34,496 bases of DNA from an uncultured Collinsella sp. Its GTDB lineage: Bacteria > Actinomycetota > Coriobacteriia > Coriobacteriales > Coriobacteriaceae. The position numbers and the translations under genes are program-made. Position 1 is the stretch's first letter; every line of letters starts with the position of its first letter. The notes beneath the pieces are model-generated. The model searched no databases. It saw nothing but the letters and a program-made list of their open reading frames with translations, and was not told where the DNA came from. Of the stretch, positions 1 to 7,478 are shown piece after piece. Location: the NCBI GenBank assembly GCA_902470925.1, contig CABRIF010000014.1:1-34496 (forward strand), written 5' to 3'.

Positions 1-235
1 CCGGGTTCGGGTTTCGTCCATCGGTTGGTTTAGGGTTCGGATTTCGGCCATCGGCAAAACTGGGGTTCGGCGCCTGTCCGTTCAGGGGTATAAAACGGCT
101 CCAGATGGACAGGGGCCGAACCCGGGATCCGCCGATGGACGGGAAGCGAACCCGGGATTCCGCCGACGGCCGAGAACCGAACCTGAGACGTGCCGATGGA
201 CAGGAATCGCACCCAACATCCATCGATGGGTGGGG
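1..235. repeat. Head-to-head ~30-bp repeat array, copy 1 (cut by the window edge)
   Basis: Left of about base 85, units run in one orientation (GGTTCGGRTTTCGKCCRTCGG followed by a variable stretch). From about 107 the same unit runs reverse-complemented (CCGATGGACGGGAAGCGAACC). The two halves meet at a centre with inverted CCTGTCC (73-79) and GGACAGG (107-113). Bases 34-180 are almost the same as 6847-6990. No coding gene is supported between the window start and 320. Between the array and the HPr gene, a 7-bp stem (287-293 with 301-307) could end the leftward operon, but it has no T-tract. Confidence 0.85.
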
Positions 236-320
236 CCGCATCCGGGAAGGGCAGGACGGCTGGGATGCGGCCCCTGGTTTCATTGGCGGGTGCTCTAGCC
301 GCACCCGACGTGGGGCTCTG

Positions 321-593
321 CTACTCCCCGCAGCCGGACTCAACGAGCTCGACAAGCGCGTCGACGGCATCGTGTTCGTCGGGCCCGACGGCTGAAATTC
401 TGATTTCGGTTCCGGAGCTGAGCCCGAGTGCCATGAGCATTAGGATGCTCTTGGCGTCGCGAGATTCTGCATCGGGTTCGTTTCTGCGGACAGTGATGCT
501 CGCAGTGAACCCTGCAGCTGTCTTGGCAAACACAGCCGCAGGCCGTGCGTGCAGGCCGCTTGGGTTGTGGATGGTAACGGTTTTTGAATACAT
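321..593 (-). CDS. HPr-family phosphocarrier protein of a PTS operon
   Basis: Cytoplasmic phosphocarrier that takes phosphate from enzyme I and passes it to PTS IIA proteins. The ATG at 593 is chosen because GGAG lies 7 bases upstream; it gives a 90-residue protein, the usual HPr size. The active-site motif GLHARPAA puts the phosphorylated His exactly at residue 15. The regulatory serine motif KSI is at Ser49, three residues later than the classical Ser46, so a short insertion lies between the two sites. It is the last gene of the leftward IIB-IIC-IIA-glycosidase operon, which suggests a dedicated HPr or a gene-dosage copy. Whether it replaces or supplements a housekeeping ptsH cannot be seen here. 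Confidence 0.93.
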   Translation of the reverse strand: MYSKTVTIHNPSGLHARPAAVFAKTAAGFTASITVRRNEPDAESRDAKSILMLMALGLSSGTEIRISAVGPDEHDAVDALVELVESGCGE

Positions 594-668
594 AGATTCG
601 CTCCGCTTCATCGGGTGGGCGCACAAGTGGGGTGCGTCGGCTTACGGGGAGGTCGATGGGTAAATCTG

Positions 669-2111
669 CTACGAGAGGTCGGCTCCATTGGTGGCGATCA
701 CCTTTCGATACCATGAGTAGCTATCTTTTGCGGTTCTCTTCCCGCTTCCCTGACCGTAGTCGTCGAGGTCTACGTGGATGAATCCGTAGCGCTTGCTCAT
801 TTCAGAGGAGGAGCAGCTCACGAGGTCAATGGGACCCCAGGCGTAGTAGCCGCGCACGTCGACGCCGTCTTCAATCGCTTCACGGATTTGTTCAATATGA
901 GCGCGAAGATAAGCAATGCGGTACGGATCGTGAATTGAGCCGTCCTGCTCCACGCTATCGTATGCTCCGATGCCGTTTTCCGTGATGAAGATGGGCTTGC
1001 GATAGCGGTCCCAGAACTCATTGAGTAAGATGCGAAGTCCAATAGGGTCGATTGACCAGCCCCAGTCGCTGGCGGGCAGCAAAGGGTTGCGCACTGCTTC
1101 GTTGCCTTCGGCGTAGCTTGCTGCGGTAACCATGCGTGTGTAGTAATACGAGAACGAGAAAAAGTCCGCAGTGTTTCGCAGGTCGTCGAGATCGCCCGCC
1201 GAAACCTCTACATGCAGGTTGTGGTCCTTAAAGAACCGATATGCATACCCAGGATACTCGCCGCGGAGCAGGACATCAGCATAGAAGTACTCCATCTGGT
1301 TATGCTTGAGCGCCGCAAGCTGATCTTCCGGGGATGCCGTGGCTGCATAGGAGGGACCGCCGCAAAGCATCATGCCGATCTGCATGCTCGGATGGTGCTC
1401 ATGGGCATAGCGTGTTGCGCGGGCGCATGCCACCATCTCGTTGTGCACCGCTTGATATTTTGCGGAGGCCAGGTCGTCAACGCGGTCGCAGGCGACTCCA
1501 AGATGATTGAAGCTTTCGTGTCCGATGAGGTTGATCTGGTTGACCAAGATCCAATAACGTACTTTGTCGGCGTAGCGGTCGAAGACCGTCTGGCAAAACC
1601 GTGTGAAAAGGTCGATTGTCTCACGAGAGTACCAGCCCAGATATGCGCCGCGTGTCAGGTTGAGCGGCATCTCGTAGTGGGAGACCGTGACCATGGGTTC
1701 CATGCCGAGCTTGAGCATTTCGCTGAACAGGTCATCGTAGAAGCGCAGGCCGGCTTCATTTGGTTCCGCATCGTCTCCATTTGGGAAGATGCGCGCCCAG
1801 TCAATGGACGTTCGGAATGTCTTGAGCCCCATGCCTGCGAGCAGACGTAGGTCCTGCTTGTAGGTATGGTAGAAGTCGATGCCCCAGCGCTTGGGGAAAA
1901 TGCGGTCAGTGTCGGAAATCGCTTCTTCGATATAGGAGCTATCGATCTCTTCGTTGTATTTCTTGTCGATGGCTATGTCATCTCGGAACTCGTTGATGTC
2001 GGCGATGCTCATCCCCTTGCCGTCGATGTTCCAGGCGCCTTCAAGCTGATTGGCGGCTACGGCTCCGCCCCACAAAAAGTTGTTGGGAAAGCCGGTTGGT
2101 ACGTTGTGCAT
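669..2111 (-). CDS. GH1-family 6-phospho-beta-glycosidase with Gln at the acid/base position
   Basis: Intracellular hydrolase expected to cleave a beta-glycoside phosphorylated during PTS uptake. The start at 2111 is chosen because GAGGAG sits 6 bases upstream; a more distal ATG at 2135 would place that site inside the gene. The 480-residue length is normal for GH1. The N-terminal FLWGGAVAANQLEGA and the nucleophile motif ITENG (Glu378) are present. A phosphate-binding signature SSSEMSKRYGFIHVD near residues 434-448 favours 6-phospho substrates. The motif that is normally NEIN (acid/base Glu) reads NQIN here, Gln192, codon CAG. Gln at this place is known from plant myrosinases, which act on thioglucosides. 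The gene follows the IIA gene, so the substrate probably enters through the adjacent permease. Family assignment is firm; the exact substrate is unknown. Confidence 0.93.
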   Translation of the reverse strand: MHNVPTGFPNNFLWGGAVAANQLEGAWNIDGKGMSIADINEFRDDIAIDKKYNEEIDSSYIEEAISDTDRIFPKRWGIDFYHTYKQDLRLLAGMGLKTFRTSIDWARIFPNGDDAEPNEAGLRFYDDLFSEMLKLGMEPMVTVSHYEMPLNLTRGAYLGWYSRETIDLFTRFCQTVFDRYADKVRYWILVNQINLIGHESFNHLGVACDRVDDLASAKYQAVHNEMVACARATRYAHEHHPSMQIGMMLCGGPSYAATASPEDQLAALKHNQMEYFYADVLLRGEYPGYAYRFFKDHNLHVEVSAGDLDDLRNTADFFSFSYYYTRMVTAASYAEGNEAVRNPLLPASDWGWSIDPIGLRILLNEFWDRYRKPIFITENGIGAYDSVEQDGSIHDPYRIAYLRAHIEQIREAIEDGVDVRGYYAWGPIDLVSCSSSEMSKRYGFIHVDLDDYGQGSGKRTAKDSYSWYRKVIATNGADLS

Positions 2112-2190
2112 CGTTGTCTCCTCACGCGTGTTCATTCATGGGTCAAAATCGGGTTATCTTGATACGTCGCGGCGGGTTTTGTCGAAGGAG

Positions 2191-2538
2191 TCAGCTTCCC
2201 AGCTTGTTTTCAAGCGCATTCAGTCGGGCGTCATATGCTTCAAAAACGCTAATGATTTGTTTGGCAAGGACGATTTCGCTGTTGATGGTCATGAGGGTGT
2301 CCTGAGCATGGGTGAACAGCAGCGAATAGGGCAGCTCCTCGCCGCGCGCCTCTCCCTGAATGGCGTCGGTTTGCACGCGGTGGGCGCGGGTGATCTCGCT
2401 GTGCGCTTCCGCCATGCGCTCGTGGGCTACTGTGAGATCGAAGGATGCAACAGCTTCAAGAGCTTCCTTGCACTTGGTGCGCGCATCTCCAGCATGCAAG
2501 ATGATTTCCATGGCGCTGGATACTAGTTCGTTATCCAT
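2191..2538 (-). CDS. PTS lactose/cellobiose-family IIA component
   Basis: Cytoplasmic phosphotransfer protein that takes phosphate from HPr and gives it to the separate IIB protein. At 115 residues it has the size of the all-helical, trimer-forming lactose/cellobiose IIA family. The phosphorylation motif THAQDTLM carries His77, with Asp80 at the place of the buried metal-binding Asp of the family. It lies between the IIC and glycosidase genes, all read leftwards. Its closest functional counterpart in the window is the IIA at 13622-13942, which has the same spacing of the active His (also residue 77) but otherwise differs clearly, so the two are not a recent duplication. Confidence 0.93.
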   Translation of the reverse strand: MDNELVSSAMEIILHAGDARTKCKEALEAVASFDLTVAHERMAEAHSEITRAHRVQTDAIQGEARGEELPYSLLFTHAQDTLMTINSEIVLAKQIISVFEAYDARLNALENKLGS

Positions 2539-2577
2539 AGTGTCTCCTTGTGGCTAGATGCATGGGTGCGGTTGCTT

Positions 2578-3858
2578 CTAGCCTGTGATAGATGGTTTCT
2601 TGTCCTTGCTGTCGGCGACGGTCTCTTCATCCGCGCATTGCTTGTCGTAGGCCTTGAAGAATGGATACCAGATCAGTCCGGCAACGATGAACTCAAGAAC
2701 GACCCAGATGATGGCCATGATGCTTCCGCCAGTAGAGATCCATGTGCCGATGGGGTAGGGGCAATACCAAAGATCGAACTGAATGGTGTTGAAGGGCGCA
2801 AACTGCAGCACCTTAACTCCGAGCCAGGTCATGAGGGGCATGACGGCGCCCATAATCCACATGGGGATCATCATAACGGGGTTCCAGGCGATGCAGCCAA
2901 AGATGACCGGTTCGTTGATATTGAAGATTGCCGGTCCCAGGCAGGCCTTACCAAGCGCTTTGAGTCGTTTTGCTTTAGCACGGAAGGCGAGCAGTAGCAC
3001 GAGCGGCATGGTGCAGCCAATGCCGCCCCACCACATATAGGTTACGTAGATAAGGGTTTCGGTAAAGACACCCTGGTTTGCAACGGTCGCCGTCCCGGCT
3101 TGGATGAGCGCGAGGTTTGCGGCGATGGTGGCGAGCTTAACGGGTTCATTGATGGGGGTGAGCACCCATGAGGAGATGCCCATGGAGTAGATGAAGCAGG
3201 TGAGCATCATAAAAAGGGTGAAGCCCCACCAGGTGTTCAAAACTGCCTGGAACGGCATGAAGATGCTGACGACAATTTGATACAGATTGATGCCAGCAAC
3301 ATCCACAAGCGCAAACATGCCGAAGACGGTGATGGTGATGGGCAGCAACGCGTCAAACCACTGACGGACAAAATCGGGAATGGCTGAGTCTTCGCCAAAA
3401 AACGAAAACTTGCCGAATACGTTGAAGACGAGGCAGACGATTACACCAGTGATCATGGCGCAAAACATGCCGCCTGCACCGAGTGCGGAAGATCCGAAAC
3501 CGGCCTCGCCCTCAGCGATGACCTCGGGGGAAATGGAGATGAGAAAGACCGAGACGCCGGTGAGCGCTGCGACGAATCGGCTTTTGCGCAGGCGCTTTTT
3601 CTCGCAAAAGTTAAACGGGATCAGGAACGATACGAACAGCGAGAGCAGGCCCATGGTCCAGCCGAATGGGGTCCAAAAGGAAAAAGGCAGCTCGATGAAC
3701 TCTTCGAGGACCGTGCCAACGCAGAAAATGGAACCCACGAAGATCATGGGCAGCATTTGGAGCATCGAATCTTTGAGCGTGGTGACCCAGACGTTGGTGT
3801 TGACAACGCTCATCTTGGGCTGAAAGCTGGTTTCGAGCCAGTTGATGAGTTTCTCCAT
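2578..3858 (-). CDS. PTS lactose/cellobiose-family IIC permease
   Basis: Integral membrane sugar channel of the PTS, 426 residues with about ten hydrophobic segments, the first starting near residue 30 (SMLQMLPMIFVGSIF). The family signature NINEPVIFG is followed by a further hydrophobic stretch. The start at 3858 is supported by AAAGGAG a few bases upstream. It is encoded between the IIB and IIA genes, which form the rest of the transporter. The Gln-containing GH1 enzyme two genes downstream suggests a beta-glucoside or related substrate. Cellobiose-type (CelB/ChbC/LicC) is the best family match, but the sequence alone does not fix the sugar. Confidence 0.93.
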   Translation of the reverse strand: MEKLINWLETSFQPKMSVVNTNVWVTTLKDSMLQMLPMIFVGSIFCVGTVLEEFIELPFSFWTPFGWTMGLLSLFVSFLIPFNFCEKKRLRKSRFVAALTGVSVFLISISPEVIAEGEAGFGSSALGAGGMFCAMITGVIVCLVFNVFGKFSFFGEDSAIPDFVRQWFDALLPITITVFGMFALVDVAGINLYQIVVSIFMPFQAVLNTWWGFTLFMMLTCFIYSMGISSWVLTPINEPVKLATIAANLALIQAGTATVANQGVFTETLIYVTYMWWGGIGCTMPLVLLLAFRAKAKRLKALGKACLGPAIFNINEPVIFGCIAWNPVMMIPMWIMGAVMPLMTWLGVKVLQFAPFNTIQFDLWYCPYPIGTWISTGGSIMAIIWVVLEFIVAGLIWYPFFKAYDKQCADEETVADSKDKKPSITG

Positions 3859-3921
3859 GAAGGTTCTCCTTTCGAAAGGGTGTTGACGGGTAGGGTTATT
3901 GAGAACTGGGCTAAAGGCCCG

Positions 3922-4239
3922 CTAGTTGTCGCCCATCTGCTTAAGAAGGTGATCGAGAGCTGCCTCCCCATCGAGTGTTGCGTAATAGTCCTTTTTCATA
4001 AGAATGACCTTGACGGGCCAGTCGCCTATGATTTCATCGACCTCGTCGAGGATGTATGCGAGATGGGGGCCAACCATAAGCGCATCGATTTCATCTATAT
4101 AGGAGTCGATTTCCGACTCGCTACGCGCTACAACGCCGATATCGAGACCGCGCGCTTTTGCGGCTTTGCGTATGTTGGCGGCCATAAACCCGGAGCTTGC
4201 TCCCGATCCGCAGACAAGCAGGACATTGAGTTTTTTCAT
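3922..4239 (-). CDS. PTS lactose/cellobiose-family IIB component
   Basis: Small cytoplasmic PTS protein that takes phosphate from IIA and phosphorylates the incoming sugar at IIC. The start at 4239 gives 105 residues beginning MKKLNVLLVCGSGASSGFMA, the usual IIB N-terminus, with phospho-accepting Cys10 in the P-loop. AAGGG lies 8 bases upstream. A longer reading frame upstream has no family similarity and was not used. It is the first gene of the leftward operon and is divergent from the PRD regulator that begins at 4448. Confidence 0.93.
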   Translation of the reverse strand: MKKLNVLLVCGSGASSGFMAANIRKAAKARGLDIGVVARSESEIDSYIDEIDALMVGPHLAYILDEVDEIIGDWPVKVILMKKDYYATLDGEAALDHLLKQMGDN

Positions 4240-4305
4240 GGGTGCATCCCTTCGTTGCGAGGTCCGTGCTGTGCCCGTTGGCTTACGACTTTGGACCCTG
4301 GATCT

Positions 4306-4348
4306 TATGACGTTTTCTATGAAACGCTTCGAAGGCATATGCGTCATA
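4306..4348. promoter_or_regulatory. Possible operator in the divergent PTS/regulator intergenic region
   Basis: A 7-bp inverted repeat, TATGACG (4306-4312) and CGTCATA (4342-4348), flanks a CTTCGAAG palindrome at 4327-4334. It lies between the divergent IIB gene (4239) and the regulator (4448), where control sites are expected. The sequence is more AT-rich than its surroundings. No convincing -35/-10 pair was found, so this is only a candidate. Confidence 0.3.
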
Positions 4349-4447
4349 CAACGGTTTGCAGGGTGAGGCTGCAAGGCTTGATATGCCGTGGTCTGTGCGT
4401 ATGGGTACCATGGTCGACAGGCTCAGTACGAGGGCAAGGAGGCGACA

Positions 4448-6397
4448 TTGACAGCTTTGTCGGACAAGGAGCGCGCTGCGCTGCGGCTGCTGTTCGAGGA
4501 GCCGTATCCTCTGACTGCCCTGGTTCTTGCGCGGAAACTTGGGGTGTCTGAGCGTAGCGTTCGCACGTATGTCCATCGTATTAACGAGCGTGGCGAAGAA
4601 AACGGGAGCGGTGCGCCTGTTACCTCGACGCGACGGGGTTATGTCTGTGATCGCGCAGCTGCCCGCACGTTGCTTACCGACGCCAGGACGTCAACTTCGC
4701 GTCTGGTTCCGCAGACGAGTGAGGAGCGCATGCACTGGCTGGCCAATCGAGTCCTGCGCGCATCAGGCCCGCTCGATTTGTATGATCTGTGCGAAGAGGT
4801 CTACGTATCGATTTCGACTATGAATGGCGAGCTCGCTCGGGTGCGACGTCAAATGGCTCGATTCGATTTGGCGCTGACGCTGGAGGACAGCCGGATCTCG
4901 GTTCATGGAACGGAGAAGAACAAGAGGCGCATGCTCTCCCAGATGCTCTATGACGAGACAAGCGTGAACTTTCTGGATATCAAGACGATTCAAAAGGCGT
5001 TTCCCGATATAGATGCAGCATATGTGCGCCAATGCGTGGTCGAGGTACTGGATGAGAGCCAGTTCTTTGCAAATGACTACTCACTGATCAACATGGTGCT
5101 TCACATCGCTATAGCACTCGACCGGATAAAGCATGCTGGATCCGTTGGAAGCGCCTCGGCGTCTGGAGAAGGAGGGCTCCGTCCGCACGAGCGAGAGATG
5201 GCCGCGCAAATCGCATCGCTGCTTGAGTCCCATTTCGACCTCGTGTTTCCTGCGGAAGAAATCGACGAGCTGGCGCTTTTGCTTTCAAGCAGAGTGACGC
5301 TCGTGTGGCAGGGAGATGGCACCCGCGAGGAGGTGCTGCGTTATGCAGACGAGACGGTGGTTCGGCTCGCGGACTCCATCATTGGTGATATCGAGGCGTA
5401 CTACTATATCAGCCTTTCCGAACAGGAGTTTTTCCTGAGATTCGTGCTGCATGTCAAAAACCTGCTTGCGCGAGCTCGAAGGGATTCGTTTTCTCGAAAT
5501 CCATTGACCGATGAGATTCGCTCGTCTTGCCCATTGCTGTGGGATGCGGCTGTTGATGCAGCGGGTGTAATAAAGCGAGAAACCGGGTTCATTATCGATG
5601 ATGATGAAATCGCATACATCGCATTTCACCTTGGTAGCGCATTGGAGACCCAAAGGCAACTGAGTCAGAAGGTGCGTGCGGTGCTGTATTGTCCTGCCTA
5701 CTACAATATCGATCGCGGCTTAAGTGGCTTTTTCGAACGTCATTTCAAGAACGATGTGCTGCTTGCAGAGGTTGCAACTACGGAGGAGCAATTAAAACGC
5801 TGTCGGGATGTCGAGCTGATTGTGACGACGAGCCCGATCGGTGCGATTTTGGAAGCGCCCGTCGTGCGCATAGGGATTGCCCCACGTGAACGAGATGTGG
5901 AACGCATTGCCGAAATTGTTGCCGATATACGGAGGCAGCGGAGGCGAGTGTCGTTCCGCGCGCATCTTGAAGCCCTCGTGATGCCGGGGCTGTTTGTATC
6001 AAACGCCTCGGTGTCGTCAAGGGGGGAAGCGATTGCGCTGCTGGTGCAGTTACTAGAAGATGAGGGGTTCGTCGATGAGGGGTATTCGGAAGAAATTTGG
6101 GCGCGAGAGAATTTGTCGTCAACGGCGTTTGGTAGGGTGGCCGTGCCGCACGCCTTGCGCCCTCATGCAAGGAAAAGCTGCATCGCCGCTCTTATTCCTG
6201 AACGTCCCGTTGCATGGGGCGAGGCAGAGGTCGACGTGATTCTCATGCTTTCGTTCAGTCTACGCGAGCGCTCAATATTCAACGAGATATTTGATCCGCT
6301 TGTGTCCATTTTGGTAGAGCCTGAGAACGTTGAGCGACTGATGAGGGCGAGAGATTATGCCTCGTTTGTCGATCTGTTGAGCGATATGGTGCCGTAG
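4448..6397 (+). CDS. PRD-domain PTS-controlled transcription regulator (LicR/MtlR type) with IIB- and IIA-like domains
   Basis: Cytoplasmic DNA-binding regulator of the adjacent PTS operon, 649 residues. The start is taken as TTG at 4448, because AAGGAGG precedes it by 6 bases; an in-frame ATG at 4388 has no such site and would add 20 residues before the helix-turn-helix. Order of parts: N-terminal helix-turn-helix (about 21-47, LTALVLARKLGVSERSVRTY), a second winged-helix region, PRD1 (His219 in MVLHIAIALDR), PRD2 (His335 and His394 in AYIAFHLG), a IIB-like domain with Cys415, and a C-terminal fructose/mannitol-type IIA domain with active His568 (AVPHALRP). The IIB-like loop, CPAYYN, is unlike the Gly-rich P-loop of true IIB proteins. 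PTS proteins probably phosphorylate the PRDs according to sugar supply. Divergent from the operon it likely controls. Confidence 0.9.
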   Translation: MTALSDKERAALRLLFEEPYPLTALVLARKLGVSERSVRTYVHRINERGEENGSGAPVTSTRRGYVCDRAAARTLLTDARTSTSRLVPQTSEERMHWLANRVLRASGPLDLYDLCEEVYVSISTMNGELARVRRQMARFDLALTLEDSRISVHGTEKNKRRMLSQMLYDETSVNFLDIKTIQKAFPDIDAAYVRQCVVEVLDESQFFANDYSLINMVLHIAIALDRIKHAGSVGSASASGEGGLRPHEREMAAQIASLLESHFDLVFPAEEIDELALLLSSRVTLVWQGDGTREEVLRYADETVVRLADSIIGDIEAYYYISLSEQEFFLRFVLHVKNLLARARRDSFSRNPLTDEIRSSCPLLWDAAVDAAGVIKRETGFIIDDDEIAYIAFHLGSALETQRQLSQKVRAVLYCPAYYNIDRGLSGFFERHFKNDVLLAEVATTEEQLKRCRDVELIVTTSPIGAILEAPVVRIGIAPRERDVERIAEIVADIRRQRRRVSFRAHLEALVMPGLFVSNASVSSRGEAIALLVQLLEDEGFVDEGYSEEIWARENLSSTAFGRVAVPHALRPHARKSCIAALIPERPVAWGEAEVDVILMLSFSLRERSIFNEIFDPLVSILVEPENVERLMRARDYASFVDLLSDMVP

Positions 6398-6449
6398 GCC
6401 TATGCGACGGCGATGTTTGGGGCTGGGCCGCTTTTGCCGGCGCGCCCTT

Positions 6450-7130
6450 GTGAATCGGCTTTGGTTGCCGGCGGGGTTTGGGTTTGCTGCTCGGCTGCCG
6501 GCGAGGCCCCGGGCCCGGATTTTAGTCGCCGGAAGGGTCTGGGGGTTCAGTCCTCGGCCGTCGGCGGGTTTAGGTTCGGGTCTTGGCTGCTGGCGGGTTT
6601 GGGGCCTGGTTCTCGTGTGCTGGCGGATCCCGGGTTCGGGTTTCGTCCATCGGTTGGTTTAGGGTTCGGATTTCGGCCATCGGCGGGTCTGGGACCCAGC
6701 CCTCGTGTGCTGGCGGAATCCCGGGTTCGGGTTTCGTCCGTTGGTGGGGTCCCGGGCCCGGATTTTAGCTGCCGATGGGGCCTCGGGCCCGGTTTTCGTG
6801 CGTCGGCGAATCCCGGGTTCGGATTTCGGCCGTCCGGCCCATATCGGGTTCGGATTTCGGCCATCGGCAAAACTGGGGTTCGGCGTCTGTCCGTTCAGGG
6901 GCATAAAACGGCTCCAGATGGACAGGAGCCGAACCCGGGATCTGCCGATGGACGGGAAGCGAACCCGGGATTCCGCCAACGACCGAGAACCGAACCCGGG
7001 ATTCCACCGACGGCTGCGAACCGCACCCAAGATCCACCGACGGCTGCGAACCGCACCCAACATCTGTCGATGGACGGGAACCGAACCCCAGCTCAGCCGA
7101 CGGCCAAGGACCGAGCCCGGGATGAGGGGC
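6450..7130. repeat. Head-to-head ~30-bp repeat array, copy 2 (largest)
   Basis: Roughly thirteen units of 28-32 bp run in one orientation from about 6450 to 6890 (consensus core GGTTCGGRTTTCGGCCATCGG; cores degrade leftwards). About seven reverse-complemented units run from about 6920 to 7130. They meet at a centre where CTGTCC (6887-6892) faces GGACAG (6920-6925). Unit lengths are not a steady multiple of three, so the long open frames through it are not credible genes. It fills most of the 1.08-kb gap between the PRD regulator and the cstA-like gene. Confidence 0.88.
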
Positions 7131-7219
7131 GTGGCATCCAGGCCTCCGATGAGCGGAGCGCAGGCACCTTCGACCAGACAAGGGTGTTCTAAAATAGATG
7201 AAACATGTTTGAAATAATG

Positions 7220-7248
7220 TTGACTCTATTAAGATAAAGCGCAATACT
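7220..7248 (+). promoter_or_regulatory. Candidate promoter for the cstA-like gene leader
   Basis: TTGACT (7220-7225) and AATACT (7243-7248) are separated by 17 bases, in a locally AT-rich stretch just after the repeat array. This would start a leader transcript of about 220 bases before the CstA start codon, containing the short leader frame and hairpins described next. Confidence 0.45.
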
Positions 7249-7319
7249 GCCAGATGTCAGCATTCATCAGCGAGGACACGTCAGGTTCTCGCGCACCAAG
7301 GCAGAGGGTTATCAACATC

Positions 7320-7361
7320 ATGCGCAACGTACGCCTACACATTATCAGCGTCATTATCTAG
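7320..7361 (+). CDS. Candidate 13-residue leader peptide, Ile/Val-rich
   Basis: ATG at 7320 opens a 13-codon frame, MRNVRLHIISVII, ending with TAG at 7361. It has four Ile and two Val codons, clustered towards the stop. GAGGG lies 11 bases upstream, a weak and distant ribosome site. Its position, directly before a set of mutually exclusive hairpins and an intrinsic terminator, is what one expects of an attenuation leader such as those of branched-chain amino acid operons. Nothing else supports translation, so it is a candidate only. Confidence 0.42.
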   Translation: MRNVRLHIISVII

Positions 7362-7362
7362 C

Positions 7363-7444
7363 GCGGGTGGCATGCGAAAAGGGCCGCCCGCAGCTTTGCG
7401 GACGGCTGATACGGGGCCGTCGAAATCTATCGACGGCCCCTTTT
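7363..7444 (+). promoter_or_regulatory. Attenuator-like leader RNA with alternative hairpins
   Basis: Five segments can pair in exclusive ways. Segment a 7363-7371 (GCGGGTGGC) pairs with b 7383-7391 (GCCGCCCGC, one G-U). Segment b 7383-7392 pairs with c 7397-7406 (9 of 10 pairs). Within c, GACGGC 7401-7406 pairs with GCCGTC 7416-7421. Segment d 7413-7423 pairs perfectly over 11 bp with e 7430-7440, followed by TTTT. Segment a begins right after the leader-peptide stop codon. The polarity of control is not obvious: a ribosome stalled on the Ile codons would mask a, free b to pair with c, and favour the terminator. Confidence 0.5.
7413..7444 (+). terminator. Intrinsic terminator in the cstA leader
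   Basis: Perfect 11-bp stem GGGGCCGTCGA / TCGACGGCCCC with a 6-base loop, followed by TTTT. It stands 35 bases before the CstA start codon, in the orientation of that gene, so it should block transcription unless disrupted. This suggests a switch rather than an ordinary gene end. Confidence 0.75.
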
Positions 7445-7478
7445 CTTATCTCGATAGCCTGAACAGGAAGGAGCAGCA

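Noticed and set aside
4321..4334. Catabolite-repression (cre) box in the first PTS divergent region
   Set aside because: TGAAACGCTTCGAA resembles a cre at first sight but does not fit the consensus at the central CG and the right arm.
6450..7130. CRISPR array
   Set aside because: Units vary throughout, there are no constant-length unique spacers, orientation reverses at the centre, and no cas gene is near.
6413..7217. Several long open frames on both strands through the repeat array, giving Arg/Gly/Phe-rich proteins
   Set aside because: Units of 28-32 bp shift the frame, no ribosome site or family similarity is present, and frames overlap on both strands; they arise from stop-poor GC-rich repeats.
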